Made by a program: the position numbers and the translations under genes. This document shows, one piece after another, positions 1 to 12,419 of a DNA stretch of 64,000 bases. Location of the stretch: assembly GCA_918807975.1 (NCBI GenBank), contig OU964932.1, positions 868,001-932,000 of the forward strand. Direction: 5' to 3'. A model generated the notes under the pieces. The model had not been told where the DNA came from and made no database searches. It saw only the letters and a list, made by a program, of their open reading frames with translations. Position 1 is the first letter of the stretch; each line of letters starts with the position of its first letter. The stretch is from Aplidium turbinatum. Lineage: Eukaryota; Chordata; Ascidiacea; Aplousobranchia; Polyclinidae.

Positions 1-1560
1 GTGTACCACCACGGCACATATATAAACACATCAACACAATAAATTCAACAAATTTACAAATTTTTTGATGTTGATGTGCTGTACTCCAAAAATTGCCCCT
101 TTTGGAAGCTTTTCGGTTATTCGTTTGTGGAGCATAAAAAGCTTCAAGGAGTAAATTAACTCGGCCATCCATCGACATTTATCAACGGCTCCAGGATGAC
201 GAAGATTATATCCATGCTGGCCTTTACTCAAATACATAATTACCAATTGAAGCAACTCTGTATAATCTTCTCTCATGGAAGATTCACCATCCAAGATTCT
301 ATGACACAAATCAATAATGCAACTTGTATTTCGCGGTCCAGAATAAAAACAGTAATCGTAGTAGGAAGTGTTTTCCATCACTGTAGAAAAAGTTATCACG
401 AAGTCTAACAAATACAGTAATGTCAGGCCCTTTTGAAGCACATATATTTAAATCATTTCAAACATGCGTTAAAATAATTTCATCAACATAGTGGCGACAA
501 GCGCACCATAATAGCTGCTTGTTGAGCTTTTCCTGAAGGCAAATGCAAGCTGCGGTCAAATGTCCTGTATTGCAACTGGTTGTGTCAAAAACCATTGCTT
601 CAATGCATGTTGTGCACTGCCATTTTTCTAACAATTTGACAGTTGCCTCTGAAATAATTTCACCAGCTCCAGTTTTACTTAGCAACTACGGAACACCAAG
701 TAATTTGACACCATTTTCTCCGGAAACCAGAATGGGCAGACGATCAGTAATTTTGTACTGTGAGTTTAGAGTTTGCATCAGTTTCCCATCACAATGAACA
801 CAGCCAACAGAAGGAGGAACCAATTTTCTTATTCTCTCTGCTATCATTTTGTTAGCTGCCACTCGATATCGATATGACTGCGTAGGATTAAATTCATTGT
901 TTTGGAATCACCTCCCCATCCTTCAATTACTGCCTGGACGATGGATGCAAGTGCTGTAGGCATTATATTGTTTCCAACTGCTGTAGAAATTAAAGCAGGA
1001 CACTTCAATATATCTGGAGGAGGCACAACAACTGCTGTGCCTGTCTTTACATCTCCTCTGTGAGACCTTCTACAGGATGAAAGTAATTCTTCCGTTTCTG
1101 ACGTTTGTTCTTTACTTGATTCACAGTAGATTTGAACAAGCCTGCTCAGTTATCTTTTCGCGTTTACTCTCTTTCTCTTGTTGTGCTTCTGCCTTTCGTT
1201 TTCTTGTTGATCTAACTTTAGCAGATTTGCAGCTAGCCAGATCATTTCTTCCATATGTTGCAATACGATCGCTTTTCATGCCGATTAAAAACTTTATATC
1301 TTCATCTATTCCATCAATTTCTTGCTTGTTTTTGCCCCTTTTTAAAATTTCCATTATTTTCAGCATATCTTTAGGCCAGCAAGTGATAGTAGTGCCAAGT
1401 TTAGCTTTAAAATTAGACAATCGTTTACTCTGTTTACGTATATTAGGATTTATCCGAATCATATTGTACTCTTCATTCAGCTGCATAACTGTTTGTTCAA
1501 TCTTGTTAACATGAATTGTAGGAATATTAGGTTTCTTATAGTGAATCAACACTTCTTTTA
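1..1560 (-). pseudogene. T1-family DNA transposase relic, copy 1 (runs off left edge)
   Basis: Four minus-strand coding pieces lie in gene order from right to left. 1552-1121 is a basic N-terminal region. 1026-844 is a short middle piece. 685-458 contains FDTTSCNTG (residues 33-41) followed by CRHYVDE. 441-31 contains REDYTELLQL and CRWMAELIYSLK. The same motifs in the same order occur in the complete T1 transposon at 35710-39309 and in a third relic near 45.6-46.0 kb. The D/NTG, C..H and RW blocks resemble the hAT catalytic layout, but I cannot place the family in a named superfamily. The pieces are separated by stops and frame changes, so this copy is dead. The 3' end of the gene and one element terminus are beyond the window. 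Confidence 0.72.
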
Positions 1561-1890
1561 CAACTTTTTTAGCACACGTTCAAAACAGATTTGCTTGGTC
1601 GCATCCTCTCTTCGTGCTTTTTGTGTAGCCTATGTGCTTTGAAATATGATAGCTATTTCAGAGTTACCTTAATGCATAAGTAACATAATAATCATAAGTT
1701 ATGATTATGGGAAAAAGCAAATAGCAATACGATATGTTGAAATATTGCCTATCTCTGGTTAAGGAAATTTTCAAAAGCAAAGTGGGCAAGCTAAACTTGT
1801 ATTGAGTTTTCATACCAAAAGACAATACCACAAAAAGGTCAAGCTGTTTTGGATAACTTCTAAAATTTTCAGGGGCACCAGCCACACCCT
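1561..1890. other. no recognisable feature
   Basis: AT-rich sequence with only short incidental reading frames. No terminal repeats or splice-like structure seen. Confidence 0.4.
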
Positions 1891-2268
1891 AAGTGCTAGA
1901 TATGAGTGGATAGTCTGGACTATACGACGTCCGCTACACAAATTGGTGACCCAGACATGATCGTGCTGGATCACTGTGGATTAGTGTGAATTTACTTGGA
2001 TTGGGATTATATCACATGGATTATAGTAGGCTACTCTTCACTGTACGCTTCCTCGACGACGGCTATTATCTATCAACACCACACTGCTCAAGTTTAAGTG
2101 CTATTAATTCACAATGTTTGAACATTACTTTCAATCTTTCATATTGTTGCAGCAGCCATAAGCTTCTTCACATCTCATTATTCTCTGGCCATTCCCGCCG
2201 CACCACCGCGCTCGGAATGTTGCTGTAGGCTGAATACTTACAGCTAGGTATGAGTGAATAGTCTGGAC
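1891..2268. repeat. direct repeat, possible LTR-element boundary fragment (fossil)
   Basis: About 50 bases ending CGACGTCCGCTACA occur at 1891-1941 and again at 2241-2843, the second copy being interrupted by the MITE at 2269-2814. Just after the first copy is a GGTGACCCAGAC stretch of the kind seen at primer-binding sites of LTR retroelements. No coding region remains, so this is only a possible LTR fossil. Confidence 0.3.
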
Positions 2269-2814
2269 CAGGGGCAACCAAACTACGGCCCGCGGGCCAG
2301 AACCGGCCAGCGAATTGATTTCATCCGGCCGCCACGTGTTGCGAAAATTACAGCTGCAATACAATTCTGTACATGTGCTTCCCTTGGCATTAGCAACCAT
2401 TTTTGGCTTTACCTTTTTGTGTAATAGAGACTTCTTGGTTAAAATTGTTCGTTCTTATAGTTCTTTGCTGTATGTTGAATTTGTACATTTTTCCACCAGG
2501 CAGCCTACATGTTGGTGTTCTGTTTTTATCATTAGGCCACCACAAATGGGGACAGCCTAGGCCAAATTTGGAAAAATGTAATGTTTTTTCAAGAGCACGA
2601 TGCCCTGTAGTGTATCACAGCAAGGGATAACTTTTCCAGCAACTTTTCGATTTTCATCACAACTTTGCTATTCCACCGCTGACTTTGTTATTTATTATGC
2701 TCAAGTCAATGGAGATTCTAAATAGTTGTATATCTTTTAGCAATTTGCATCTGGCCCGCAGCTGTTAATCTCGCAGCAATCCGGCCCTCAGAGAAAAAAG
2801 TTTGGTGACCCCTG
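2269..2814. mobile_element. non-autonomous hAT-type element (MITE), 546 bp
   Basis: The ends are CAGGGGCAACCAAAC and the inverted GTTTGGTGACCCCTG, each followed inward by a CGGCCC-rich stretch. The element is flanked by a perfect 8-bp duplication GTCTGGAC at 2261-2268 and 2815-2822. CAGGGG ends with an 8-bp duplication are typical of hAT-Charlie-like elements. No transposase frame is present, so it would depend on an enzyme supplied elsewhere. It interrupts the repeat at 1891-2843 and is therefore younger than that repeat. Confidence 0.85.
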
Positions 2815-2822
2815 GTCTGGAC

Positions 2823-3270
2823 TATACGACGTCCGCTACATAATGTACCATAGAACAAAAAGCTTACCGTCTAAAGCAGACAAACTTCCAAATATGAGCG
2901 CAACATGACCATGGTTAACCTTGTCTGTCTGATCAGTGTCGTGGAACAATATGTCGAGAAGGACAGTGTAGTCTGAACACAGTAGTTGAGTGACAAACTA
3001 ATAGTGTGATAAAAAGCATTGGACATAGAATACGACATCCCATAAACTTAGTTTATAATGTTTTTATAATATTATAATATTTAAATATTTTTATGAAACA
3101 TAGAAACCAACATTGAAACTTCATAATACCATTAACACATTCCACACACAATCATTGAGAAGAACTTTCAAAATTTCATGAACTGAACATATTCACAATG
3201 ACTTGTTATATGGTGCTGTAGGAGAAACTCCCCTGCGTCAACAAGTCAGCAAACGGTCTAAGACTTAAGC
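2823..3270. other. no recognisable feature
   Basis: AT-rich DNA with a run of short TTATAATAT-like tracts near 3055-3090. Nothing coding or repeated was recognised. Confidence 0.4.
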
Positions 3271-3273
3271 CCA

Positions 3274-4145
3274 CGTACACAAAAGACGCCGTTCACAGGC
3301 CGCAAGACACAAATGCCACAAGACCATTGGTACTTTCTTACTAAAACTACCGATACAATTGTTATTGTTTGAATAGTTCTGTCATGACTGCTTTGAGATT
3401 ATCAATACAAGCCGACTAAACCATGTGCACAGCTTGGTTTAGTGCAGGAAGAAGTAGATCAGCATTGTAGAAATAGTAGATGTAGATTTGTTTTTGTTGG
3501 ATGCGTGAGATTTGCACCTACCAAGTACGACTCAATCACTTGGCAAAAGGTATTACAACTATCCTTGACACCAGTTTAGGCTACAATTTCTAGAAACAGG
3601 CTGCTTTCTGATACGTATTCACTGCTTGCCACGGACCACGGTAGTAAATTTTATAACCTGCTTGGTGAATTTAGGAAAATCAACAGTTTCTGGCCAAACT
3701 GCGCATATGTCTTTACTTTTGTCTGTGTAAACTTTTTTTCGTATTGCGCACTCGCCTGAATAATCCATATAATTATGTAAATAAACAGATGCCCTAAAGT
3801 TGTATTGTAATCCTAAAACACGCTGTTTGACAGCGTGTTTGAACCTAATCGATCTTCGAAAACAAACAAATTGTACCTGATCTCTGCAGACGTGTTCATT
3901 AAAATTAAAAACCAACAAATAAATTAGTGGCACCTTCGTCTATACTTTGTTAAATGCAAAATTACTGCCATATTAAAAAATAACAATTAGTTTTAGTAAG
4001 ATATATCTAAGTCTGGCGTTATTCATGCCTTGCATCATTCAGGTCTTGCGACATTTATGCCTTGCGGGATTTGGGCCTTGTGATCAGGGGATAGTGTCAT
4101 TTGTGTTTGCGTCATTCAGACCGCGGCATTAAGTCGTGTGTCTGT
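3274..4145. mobile_element. foldback repeat family R1, copy 1
   Basis: The left end carries GCAAGACACAAATGCCACAAG-type units. The right end (about 4010-4130) carries the same units in the opposite sense, such as CATTCAGGTCTTGC and CATTTATGCCTTGC. Between them are stretches shared with 46305-47150 and 58960-59480, including TACTTTCTTACTAAAAC near 3330 and GCAGACGTGTTCATTAAAATT near 3886. A 104-residue minus-strand frame at 3933-3619 has no recognisable domain. The layout, short subrepeats in inverted orientation at both ends, fits a foldback-type non-autonomous DNA element. Confidence 0.6.
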
Positions 4146-4149
4146 CTGC

Positions 4150-4400
4150 AAACATCAACTTCCCTGGTTGGAACATGGAATACGACATTTAAAAACTCAC
4201 TTCATAATGAAACTCTCCTGTTATCAAAATTGATTAAAGGCAAACGAAATCAAGGAAGACCATCAAAAACATTCATGCGAAGGGTTCAAGCTCTTACAAA
4301 GCACAGCCCAGAAGAACTGCGACATTGGCTGAAGATCGATAATTATGGAGACTTTCTATTTACACTATTTTGCACCCAATTGGTCTGAAATAAATTATTA
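4150..4400 (+). pseudogene. possible LINE 3' end remnant
   Basis: A short plus-strand frame contains KGKRNQGRPSKTF followed by ELRHW, like the C-terminal tail of RTE- or Jockey-like reverse transcriptases (GKR..GRP..T). It ends with an AATTATTATTATCC tail. It is too short to assign to a clade. Confidence 0.35.
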
Positions 4401-5499
4401 TTATCCTAAAATCAGGGTTAAAGTTTAAACTGAAATCAACAGCCCCCTTTACTTAGAGTATTCTATAGCCTAAAACATAAGGTTTTATTTCAGATATGCA
4501 TCCATAGAAGAATTGAACATTAAATTGTTGGCAGCTATTTGATTTTGCTTTAGTAAAAGTTAAAGATTTAACTTTGCAATATTTGGAATGTAAGTGATAT
4601 CTCTAAACAGCGCTCTCTGTTAAAAACGTAACCAGATCTGGCGTGATTCAAATTTAAATCAATACGCCAGCAATAATTGCTGCCAGCGTGGCATTCGAGT
4701 AAGAAGTCAATACTGCCTGTTGTCATTCGGGTTATGCAATTATTCGAACCATGCTACAAAAGACTTGCTCCGCTGCACAATACCTTTGTCCAGGCTGATG
4801 ATTGGCCGCAGATATTCTGGCTTGCACTGGCCACCACAACATATCATCTTCAAGGAATGGGTCTTAAGACGTGGATCATCTTGCTGAAGATGTTTACGTA
4901 CCGTTAATTTTTGAAAACACGATTGTTTGGATTTAATACGTTACCACGTGGCATTGCCGAAAAATGCGATGACGCCAATTCAACTGTTGCGCCAAAGGTA
5001 GGTCAGGTGGTCGTAGATATTCAGGTACACGAGAAGACAGGGGTGGTGATATGTGCGTTAACCTCAAGCATGGTATTACATCCATTATTGACAATAAATC
5101 TGTTTCATAAAATTAAATGGAATTATTACTAAGAGGATGTTAAATCTAAATGAAACAATTTTGAATGAGGCTGTTCACCAGGCATTTAGTTAATAACATA
5201 ATATACGTTCTTCTGGTGCAAACTAAGCTGAACTATCACAAGATGTATGAGATAATAATTGATGTGTTATTGGTTTTTAAAAGTTACATTGTAATTTACA
5301 TTGTTGCTGATTGTTTTGTTGTTATATTGCCTCAAGTTTCTTGGTCGCTTTTATGTTGGTGTTTATTTTCAGTTTGACTTCAGTTTGCAACCTAGCTGCG
5401 TTTTAGCGCAATAAACTTCTCGAATAGAGGAATTGTAATAATATTAATAACAACATTTATATAGTGCCACATCCACAGTGCAAACTATGCTCCTGGGCA
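4401..5499. other. no gene recognised; target-site repeat at 5166-5188
   Basis: Only short uncharacterised frames. The stretch ATGAGGCTGTTCACCAGGCA at 5166-5185 matches the sequence flanking the TAGGGTGG termini near 33.95 and 41.79 kb, so it is an unoccupied version of that insertion site within a repeat. The last 70 bases before 5500 look like an interspersed repeat that was the target of the next element. Confidence 0.4.
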
Positions 5500-6829
5500 C
5501 TGTACATTAGGGTGGAGTGAAAATAACTTTTTCGCGAAATTCAAAACATAGCCCCCTAAAAAGTTGCTTTTGTTCATGAAAAACACATTTGTGAAAAAAA
5601 AAGATAAAAAAATAATGTCTTGATGAAGCTCAATCCACAAATCAAAGATGGCCGCCAACTTTGCTTGAAAATACGGTAAATTCACCATAACTTTGCCAAT
5701 ACTTGCCCAATTTTCATCATATTTCAACAAGCTTTCCTCGTTCATGTCATAAAACACTAGAAATAGGCGTCTTTGTGTACAGAAGGCATCTTTGTGTACA
5801 GATAGAGCAAAACATGTCTACAACATGGTAGACAAGGCCAGATATCTTGAGGATGAGCTTAAGGAAGTTGTTATGAATGCTATCGAGAGAAATGTCTTTT
5901 TTGCGCACCCTGAAAACGTTCTGCTGGCAATGTTGGCAGACGACAACATCAGTATCAGAGAACTGGCTCTCAGGCAAATACTGAAGTCCAGAGAACGCAA
6001 GAGCAGCAGTAGCCTACAGTGCGAGGTTTTAGAGTGCCAACCTTGAACCTTCACGCTAGGAATTATATAGAAATAATAGACCTTTCCCGCAGCCAACCAA
6101 TGAAGCGTGACGTTGAAAACAAACCACTTCAAGAACTGGTATTCGTAGTGGTGAAGCACAGTTTTTGAACGTTTTAATCGAACAATCGGTCGTTTTAGAC
6201 GTAAATTTGTACTAAAAGTTTTTTTGACTGAGTATTACAATTAAGTTATTTATTTTCAGAAAAAAAATTGAATTTATTACGGCCTTAGCCCATGGGCCTA
6301 ACTACCGCCGTCACAGCACTGTATAGCCAAATGCACGGGACCACTGAACGAAAGGACCTCGCATTGTTAAATTGTATTTCAAAAATATTTGAGTTAACAA
6401 CTAAAGTAGGTAGCCTAAACGTGTTATCATTTCATTTAGAATTTACACTTATATTTTTTTCGTGCAGCATTTCCGTTTATAACTTGATGTTTTTGTCCTA
6501 GCTTACCCTATGCTTTTGGTCACTCCAGGTTTCTAGCTACTTTGTTTGTGTTTGGTTTGGCTTCTTTCATTCGTATGGAGCTAATATATTGACACAGAAT
6601 GAGAGGCCTATGTATTTTTGGCAATTATTACTTGCTGTCGAAATAGGAATAATCACATCACAAGTTTGCAACACACACGCATTCATTTTAAATTGGACTA
6701 CAGCGCAAGTGAAATCTTTTGGTTAGGATACTACAATTATATTAAAATTATTAGCCTATAACTGTTGTCTAAAATTTTAATAAACTTTATAACATTATAA
6801 AACTTTAATAAACTACAAACAATTCATAG

Positions 6830-6965
6830 TAACGTAGCGACTGCAAGGTTAAGTGGTGAAAACGTTTGCGCGATGTTCGCAAAGGACGTCGGTTCGACAC
6901 CGCTCCAGAGTTTGCGGCTGTGTCTCGGCAAAGACACTTAATGGCATGCTAAAATAAGGATAGCA
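6830..6965 (+). repeat. tRNA-derived SINE-like sequence
   Basis: TAGCGACTGCAAGGTTAAGTGG resembles an RNA polymerase III A box and GGTTCGACACC a B box, about 50 bp apart. They are followed by GTGTCTCGGCAAAGACACTTAA, a stretch common downstream of the tRNA-like head in many invertebrate SINEs. It does not form a credible complete tRNA cloverleaf. Confidence 0.5.
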
Positions 6966-7147
6966 GCTGACTCGACAGCTAGGCCATACATATCTCTTTG
7001 TTGCTTCTTATTGTGTTGCATTTGTGATCGCAGTGAAGGCTACATAATCTATATGTTTTTGCAATGGGAGCAAAAAAACGTGATGAGGTTCATGTCAACT
7101 TTACTGGGTGGATTTTATGAAACTGGGTAGGTTAAACAAACAAATAA

Positions 7148-7558
7148 TTGAAATCTTTTTCTGGTTGGAAAAAAAGATTAAAACGTAGCTTCGATTTCAT
7201 ATTTAAAGTTATCAGCAAACTTCTGCGGAAAACCGGTTTTTATTGGATGAGTTTGGGCAAATGCAAAGTGTGTGCCCATACCGTACACGTCTTCATCAAT
7301 AGGTTGACCCGTTGGGCAATTGAGCCAAAAAGCGGCCAAAACAAGATACAAGCTTATAGTAACAATAAATGTTTGTCAGCAGCTGATTGTAGGCTAGCAA
7401 GAATTGACAGCAATACACACTGGCGTTTCGTGGTCTGTAGCTCCTGCGAGCTTTACATTATTTCATTTCTACGTTCTATAATAAGCACAGAAACAAATGG
7501 AGGCCTCTTAATTGTATCGGAGCCCCAACTGACGAAGTTAGGCTACGGCCCTGATTGA
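7148..7558 (+). CDS. uncharacterised 136-residue frame inside the 2-kb insert
   Basis: An open frame from ATG to stop with a basic N-terminus and scattered cysteines, including KCKVCAHTVH. No domain was recognised. It could be a fragment of the insert's own gene or chance. It has no neighbour on the same strand that would complete it. Confidence 0.2.
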   Translation: MKSFSGWKKRLKRSFDFIFKVISKLLRKTGFYWMSLGKCKVCAHTVHVFINRLTRWAIEPKSGQNKIQAYSNNKCLSAADCRLARIDSNTHWRFVVCSSCELYIISFLRSIISTETNGGLLIVSEPQLTKLGYGPD

Positions 7559-9099
7559 ATGGCAGTCCAGCTTATTAGCCTACTTCAGTTGATTCATATT
7601 CAGTGTAAGCAGGCCATAAGTGATAGGCTGCATTGCTTTCACAAGTAAAGAAGCATAAAAGGCTACAAACTGACACCCACTTAGCCTACTTATTGTAGCA
7701 AATAAGACAGTAATTCTCACTTATCATTATCAAGACATAGTAGCTAAAGCAAAAAGAAATTTCAAGTCTATCAGAATTGCAGACTAACAGCGTTTTGCTT
7801 AGACGTTAACACACTACCAGCAGTTCCTTCAAGCGCCATAGCTTATGCGCAGTTACTAGAGCCCAGTAAATAAGTGGCTTATCATTAAGCTTATCAATAA
7901 GTGGCTTATCATTGTATCAGATCCTTGTTTTTCAACATTGATTCCATGTTTTTACGAAGATTCTGCTAACTACTCAACAAGCTATCAAGTATTCACAAAC
8001 AATTTGGTGCTTGCCAATGAAGCAGCCAGCGTGATTGTTTTCAACGTCACGCTTCATTTCACAGAGCTGCGGGAAAGGTCTATTGACTGGCAGACCGAAG
8101 ATATCACTGAACCTCCCCACACCAAGAACCTTAGCAATGAAGACTTGATTACTATGATCAAAACAAATCCATTCACGATGAGTCCTCTCACAGTTGAAAG
8201 TTTCCCCTGTCATAACCAGGCTGTGGAACGCCATGTTAAGCTTATGAGAGAGGCTTCAGGCTCCGTTTGTGAAGAAGATAACAGAGATGGTTTCATCAGG
8301 GCTCGATTAGAGAGCAGGCGAAAAATGCCAAAATTTGACAGCAAGGCTGATTTCAAAGTTTAGAATTTCAGTAAAGGTTACATTGAACAGGTCATTCTGG
8401 GGTGAAATTCATATCCCTTGGACTTCTCAGAATGCCCTTGGGCGACGAATGTATTCCATCCTCGGTTTGTCCCCTAAAAGGTTCACGTGTAGGACTGCCT
8501 CCACGTGGCGTGAACTGGAAACGTTAATTCTACGGGCTTAACGGCTAAACGTCCTATCCTACTATGTTGCAATTATTGAAGGTATTTTTAATTTCTAGAT
8601 GAATACTATACTAAATAAAGCTTCCACCTGTATTTACTAATATCAAGAGGAACAATCGTACCCACGACAGAAGACAGCATAACCATATAACTGTCAAACG
8701 TTGGAGCAAATCGAAAAAGAAGTGTGTAATATGGATAGGAAATATGAAAAACTGAATTTGGCGGCCATATTGGATTTGGTGACGTCATAATTTGCTCACG
8801 CTGTCATCATATGTATTTCTAGTGTTTTATGACATGAACGAGGAAAGCTTGTTGAAATATGATGAAGATTGGCCAAGTATTGGCAAAGTTATGGTGAATT
8901 TACCGTATTTTCAAGCAAAGTTGGCGGCCATCTTTGATTTGTGGATTGAGCTTCATCAAGACATTATTATTTTTTTTTTCACAAATGTGTTTTTCATGAA
9001 CAAAAGCAACTTTTTAGGGGGCTATGTTTTTGAATTTCGCGAAAAAGTTATTTTCACTCCACCCTACTGTACATGACAATGGTGATAAATAATACGGTA

Positions 9100-9480
9100 C
9101 TTTCAGTCATAATCGTGAATCTGGGGTGGTAAAAGGATAGACCCTCGGCCCCAGAAGCTCAGACGACGACGACGAGTCATAATGTTCAGTGAAATAGAAC
9201 ATTTTCAAGCGAGTTTTGTATTCATTTAAATTTTCAGGTTCTATTACACAAATAGGCAAACAATTCCAGCAAACAATTCCAGAAACTGGCAGCAACAACT
9301 GGAAAGGTGCGATTTCCAAATTGTGTCTGATATGAAAGGCTACATAAAAGCAATTGATGTTGAGAACGCAAAGTTCTGGCAAATTTATAATGAACAAGCA
9401 GAGTGTCCAGATAATTTGGAGTAAAACCATGGAAAACTTTGAAGTGCATGAGTTAAAGTTGTTTCAACTCCAAAATCTGG
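9100..9480 (-). pseudogene. LINE 3' end relic (CR1/L2/Jockey-like C-terminus)
   Basis: Overlapping minus-strand frames read KVFHGFTPNYLDTLLVHY, LRSQHQLLL and ENLNEYKTRLKMFYF. These match the usual C-terminal string of CR1, L2 and Jockey-like reverse transcriptases (KVF.GL.P.YL...LRS...WN.LP...K..LK..LF). Frameshifts separate the pieces. The GGTAAAAGGATAGACCCTCG stretch at 9128 recurs near the 5' end of the LINE at 9788, which suggests it belongs to that repeat rather than to this fragment. Confidence 0.6.
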
Positions 9481-12419
9481 TTCCATCCAAAATAATTCAA
9501 TAGTCAAAAGTTTAAAAGAATGGAATGTCAACACAGGCAACATAGGTTGTTGGGACGGGTGCGATGTGATTAATGTGAATACTGGACGTATGGCTAGAGT
9601 TATTCGGCGACTTGAAGAATCTTTTAATCAACCTCTGAAATGGCTGGTCTGCCTACTCCATGCTAATGAGCTTCCCCTGTACCGTTTGTTCGAAGCTCTT
9701 GTTAGAGCAACTGCAGGCTCACGAAGATTCTCTGGATCTATTGGAAAGTGGTTAGTGACGTGTGCCCAACAGTCAGTTACCTCACTTTGACTCAGTGGGA
9801 CTCATGTTGCCAACCTCCTCGTGGTGGATCCTGGTAATTCAAATTCATGAAGCGAATGGCAACAATCAGAGACCGCAACTCACAGGGCACCCGGAGTGGT
9901 AAAAGGATAAACCCTCGGCCCCGGTGTCCAATGAGAGAAATTCATGCTCCTGTCGGAGTAACAATCTTGGAGCTAAACGTTGAAGGCCTTACCAAAGCCA
10001 AATGCGACATGTTGAATGTCTCACACAAAAGCATAACGTGACAGCATTGCTCCTGCAAGAAACCCACACCACTGATGTATCGAAGTCAAAGACCAGTGGA
10101 TATACCCTGGCAGCATGCACCAATAGCAACATTTATGGAATAGCCACATATGTAAGGAACTCCGCTAAGTGGATAGGGCCTACCGATTGCTTCATCCAAC
10201 TCTGACTGTGAAGTTGAATGGACAGCCACTGAAATCGAAGGCACAACTGTGATCAACGTGTATAAACCACCAAATACACGTCTGCAAGCTAACTTCATTC
10301 CGGCCTTTGCTCCACCATGCATGTATGCCGGAGACTTCAATTCCCACAGCACAACCTGGGGCTACCGCCACTCAAATGCAGACGGCATAGCGCTTAAATC
10401 ATGGGAAGTTGTTACTGGTATCCAATTAATGTTCAACCCAAAAGAACCAGACAGTTTTTTGTCAGGAAGATGGAAAACAACAACCAATCCGGATCTGGCC
10501 TTTGCCAACCTAAAAGGACCTTTACCAAACCGTACCATCCTTAGCCCCTTTCCTAAGTACCAACATACACCATCGCTCATCACCCCTGAAAACCCATTCA
10601 ACCCAGTCCCGAGCAAACCTGTGAAGAGGTGGAATTTTCGCAAGGCATACCAGACCAAGTTCACACTCCTGGTTGAAAAGAAAACCCGGCACCTCCCAGA
10701 ACCAACTTCTGACGGACTGGAGAGTGGAGAAGTCTAAAAAGCATTCTGCAAAATCTTACTCATGGCAGCAAAGAAGCGCATCCCCCGTGGATTCCGTCGT
10801 CAATTCATACCTTCCTGGGACGAAGAATGCAACAAACGCTATAATGCGTTCCTGGCCTCAAAAACCAGTGAAAAGACATCCATGACTGTCACTGATCTGT
10901 TGGAACACCTCAACGTAAAACTTAAACAGCGTTGGGAAGACACAGTACAAGACATTGACTTCACTCACTCAAGCAGAGCTGCATGGAAAACTTTCAATCG
11001 CTTTACAGGCCGCACCTCTATTCCTAAACGATGCCCTGTAACTGCTAACGCCATAGCACAACAGCTCTTAGCCAATGGCAAATGTAAAGTGGCAAATAAG
11101 AAGCGCGTCCTTTCAGTGAAGCAGGAATGCAGCAGGCTCTGGAACGCCCCAAGCGCAGATGGCCATCTGTCAGCCCCCTTCCGCACCAGAGAACTTGCAT
11201 CTGCCATCAAACAAGTTAAAAGCAGGAAAACACAAGGGCCCCATAACATCCTTCCAGAATTCTTAAGGCACTGTAGCTTCAAATGTCTGGCATGGTTGAA
11301 AAGGTTCTATTCTGCTTGCCTGACCCTCCAAGCCATACCTAAAATCTGGCAAAAAGCAACAGTAGTGGCATTACCTAAACCAAACAAGCCAGTTAATGAT
11401 CCCAAAAGCTATCGCCCAGTATCACTACTCTGCAATCTGCATCCCATACAAGATCCTGGAACGGCTCCTGATAACTAGACTCGAGCCAGTTGTTGATCCC
11501 CAGCTACCAAAAGAACAAGCTGGATTTCGGCACGGACGCTGTACGACTCATCAAGCAGTCAAGCTGACCGAGGATATTGAGGAAAGTTTCGAGAAGGGCA
11601 ACAAAGCAGGAGTAATCTTGGTGGATCTCACTGCTGCCTATGACACTGTGTGGCACCAAGGGCTAACCCTAAAGCTCCTCCGCATGATCCAAGACAAAAA
11701 GGTAGTGCAATTTCTCGCAAACATTCTGGCAAATAGGACCTTGTCGTTGAAGACGAGTGACAGTGCAGCCGGCCCGCCGCTTAAAAAACGGTGTTCCGCA
11801 AGGATCATGCTTATCACCCTTACTATTTAACATCTATATCAGTGACATGCCAGAGACTACGTCACGCCAGCACGGCTATGCTGATGATCTGGCACTACTT
11901 CATTCTGACAAGTACTGGCATGTGATAGAGAAACCACTTACAGATGACATGGCCCAAATCGCAGACTACCTGAAGCTGTGGATGCTGAAACTGAGCCTGG
12001 CAAAGACCACTGTCACACCTTTTCACCTTTGCAACATGGAATCTATGTGCCAATTGTCAGTACCGGTATCTCTCAATGGAAACCCACTCCCACACAACCC
12101 GTGTCCCACCTACCAAGGAGTGAAGCTCGATCGACAATTAACCTACAAACACCATGCTGAAGCCCTCCATGCTAAACTATCAGCACGCAACAACTTGCTG
12201 AGATGCCTAGCTGGAACATCCTGGGGTGCTAGCTAGTACATCCACACTCGGATACATACTTACAGGATGGGGCACGAGGAGCCACTTGTCGTCCATTCCG
12301 TCCAACTCCTACTTACTTTCTGCCGGTACTATCAGACATCGCCCAAGGTAGACTTTGTAGGGAAAACCACGTACGCAGTCTGGTCCTACAAGCTATGTCA
12401 AGGGATGACCACCCCTCCT

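Larger units (their letters stand above)
6078..8081. mobile_element. 2.0-kb inverted-repeat element inside the T2 transposon
   Basis: The ends are AGACCTTTCCCGCAG and its inverse CTGCGGGAAAGGTCT. Similarity continues inward for about 46 bp (AATGAAGCGTGACGTTGAAAA) with one small gap. Taking AT as the target duplication (6076-6077 and 8082-8083) restores the host transposase frame exactly. A TA duplication is the alternative but does not restore the frame. No known transposase was recognised inside, so the superfamily is open; the 2-bp duplication allows ISL2EU-like or Tc1-like groups. Confidence 0.7.
5790..8362 (+). pseudogene. T2-family transposase, C-terminal half, split by insertion
   Basis: The first piece, 5790-6077, encodes ARYLEDELKEVV...ERNVFFAHPENVLLAML and then, one frame over, a piece ending in NYIEII. 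The second piece, 8084-8362, encodes DWQTEDITEPP, then ESFPCHNQAVERHVKLM and DGFIRARLESRRKMPKF before a natural stop. The second T2 copy has the same order, including ITDHRPHIRELGLRRVMKA and FPCHMQAVER. Removing 6078-8081 and one copy of the AT duplication closes the frame as EIIDWQTEDITEPP. One further frame break lies between LKSRE and the end of the first piece. The family recurs in my memory of invertebrate genomes but I know no established name for it. Confidence 0.72.
5508..9066. mobile_element. T2-family DNA transposon, TAGGGTGG ends, 3559 bp, internally deleted
   Basis: Long inverted terminal repeats of about 250 bp (5508-5757 and about 8820-9066) begin TAGGGTGGAGTGAAAATAAC. They are flanked by a perfect 8-bp duplication CTGTACAT at 5500-5507 and 9067-9074. 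Inside are two pieces of a T2-type transposase, separated by a later 2-kb insertion at 6078-8081. The N-terminal half of the transposase, present in the copy at 9.5-15.5 kb, is absent, so this copy could not move by itself. The repeats differ by only small indels, suggesting moderate age. Confidence 0.88.

Noticed and set aside
4677-5132. Two adjacent 70-76 residue frames as a small gene
   Set aside because: No domain, no splice sites and no similarity recognised; frame lengths are at chance level.
6830-6965. Possible functional tRNA gene
   Set aside because: A and B boxes are present, but there is no acceptor stem or sound cloverleaf, and SINE-type body sequence follows.
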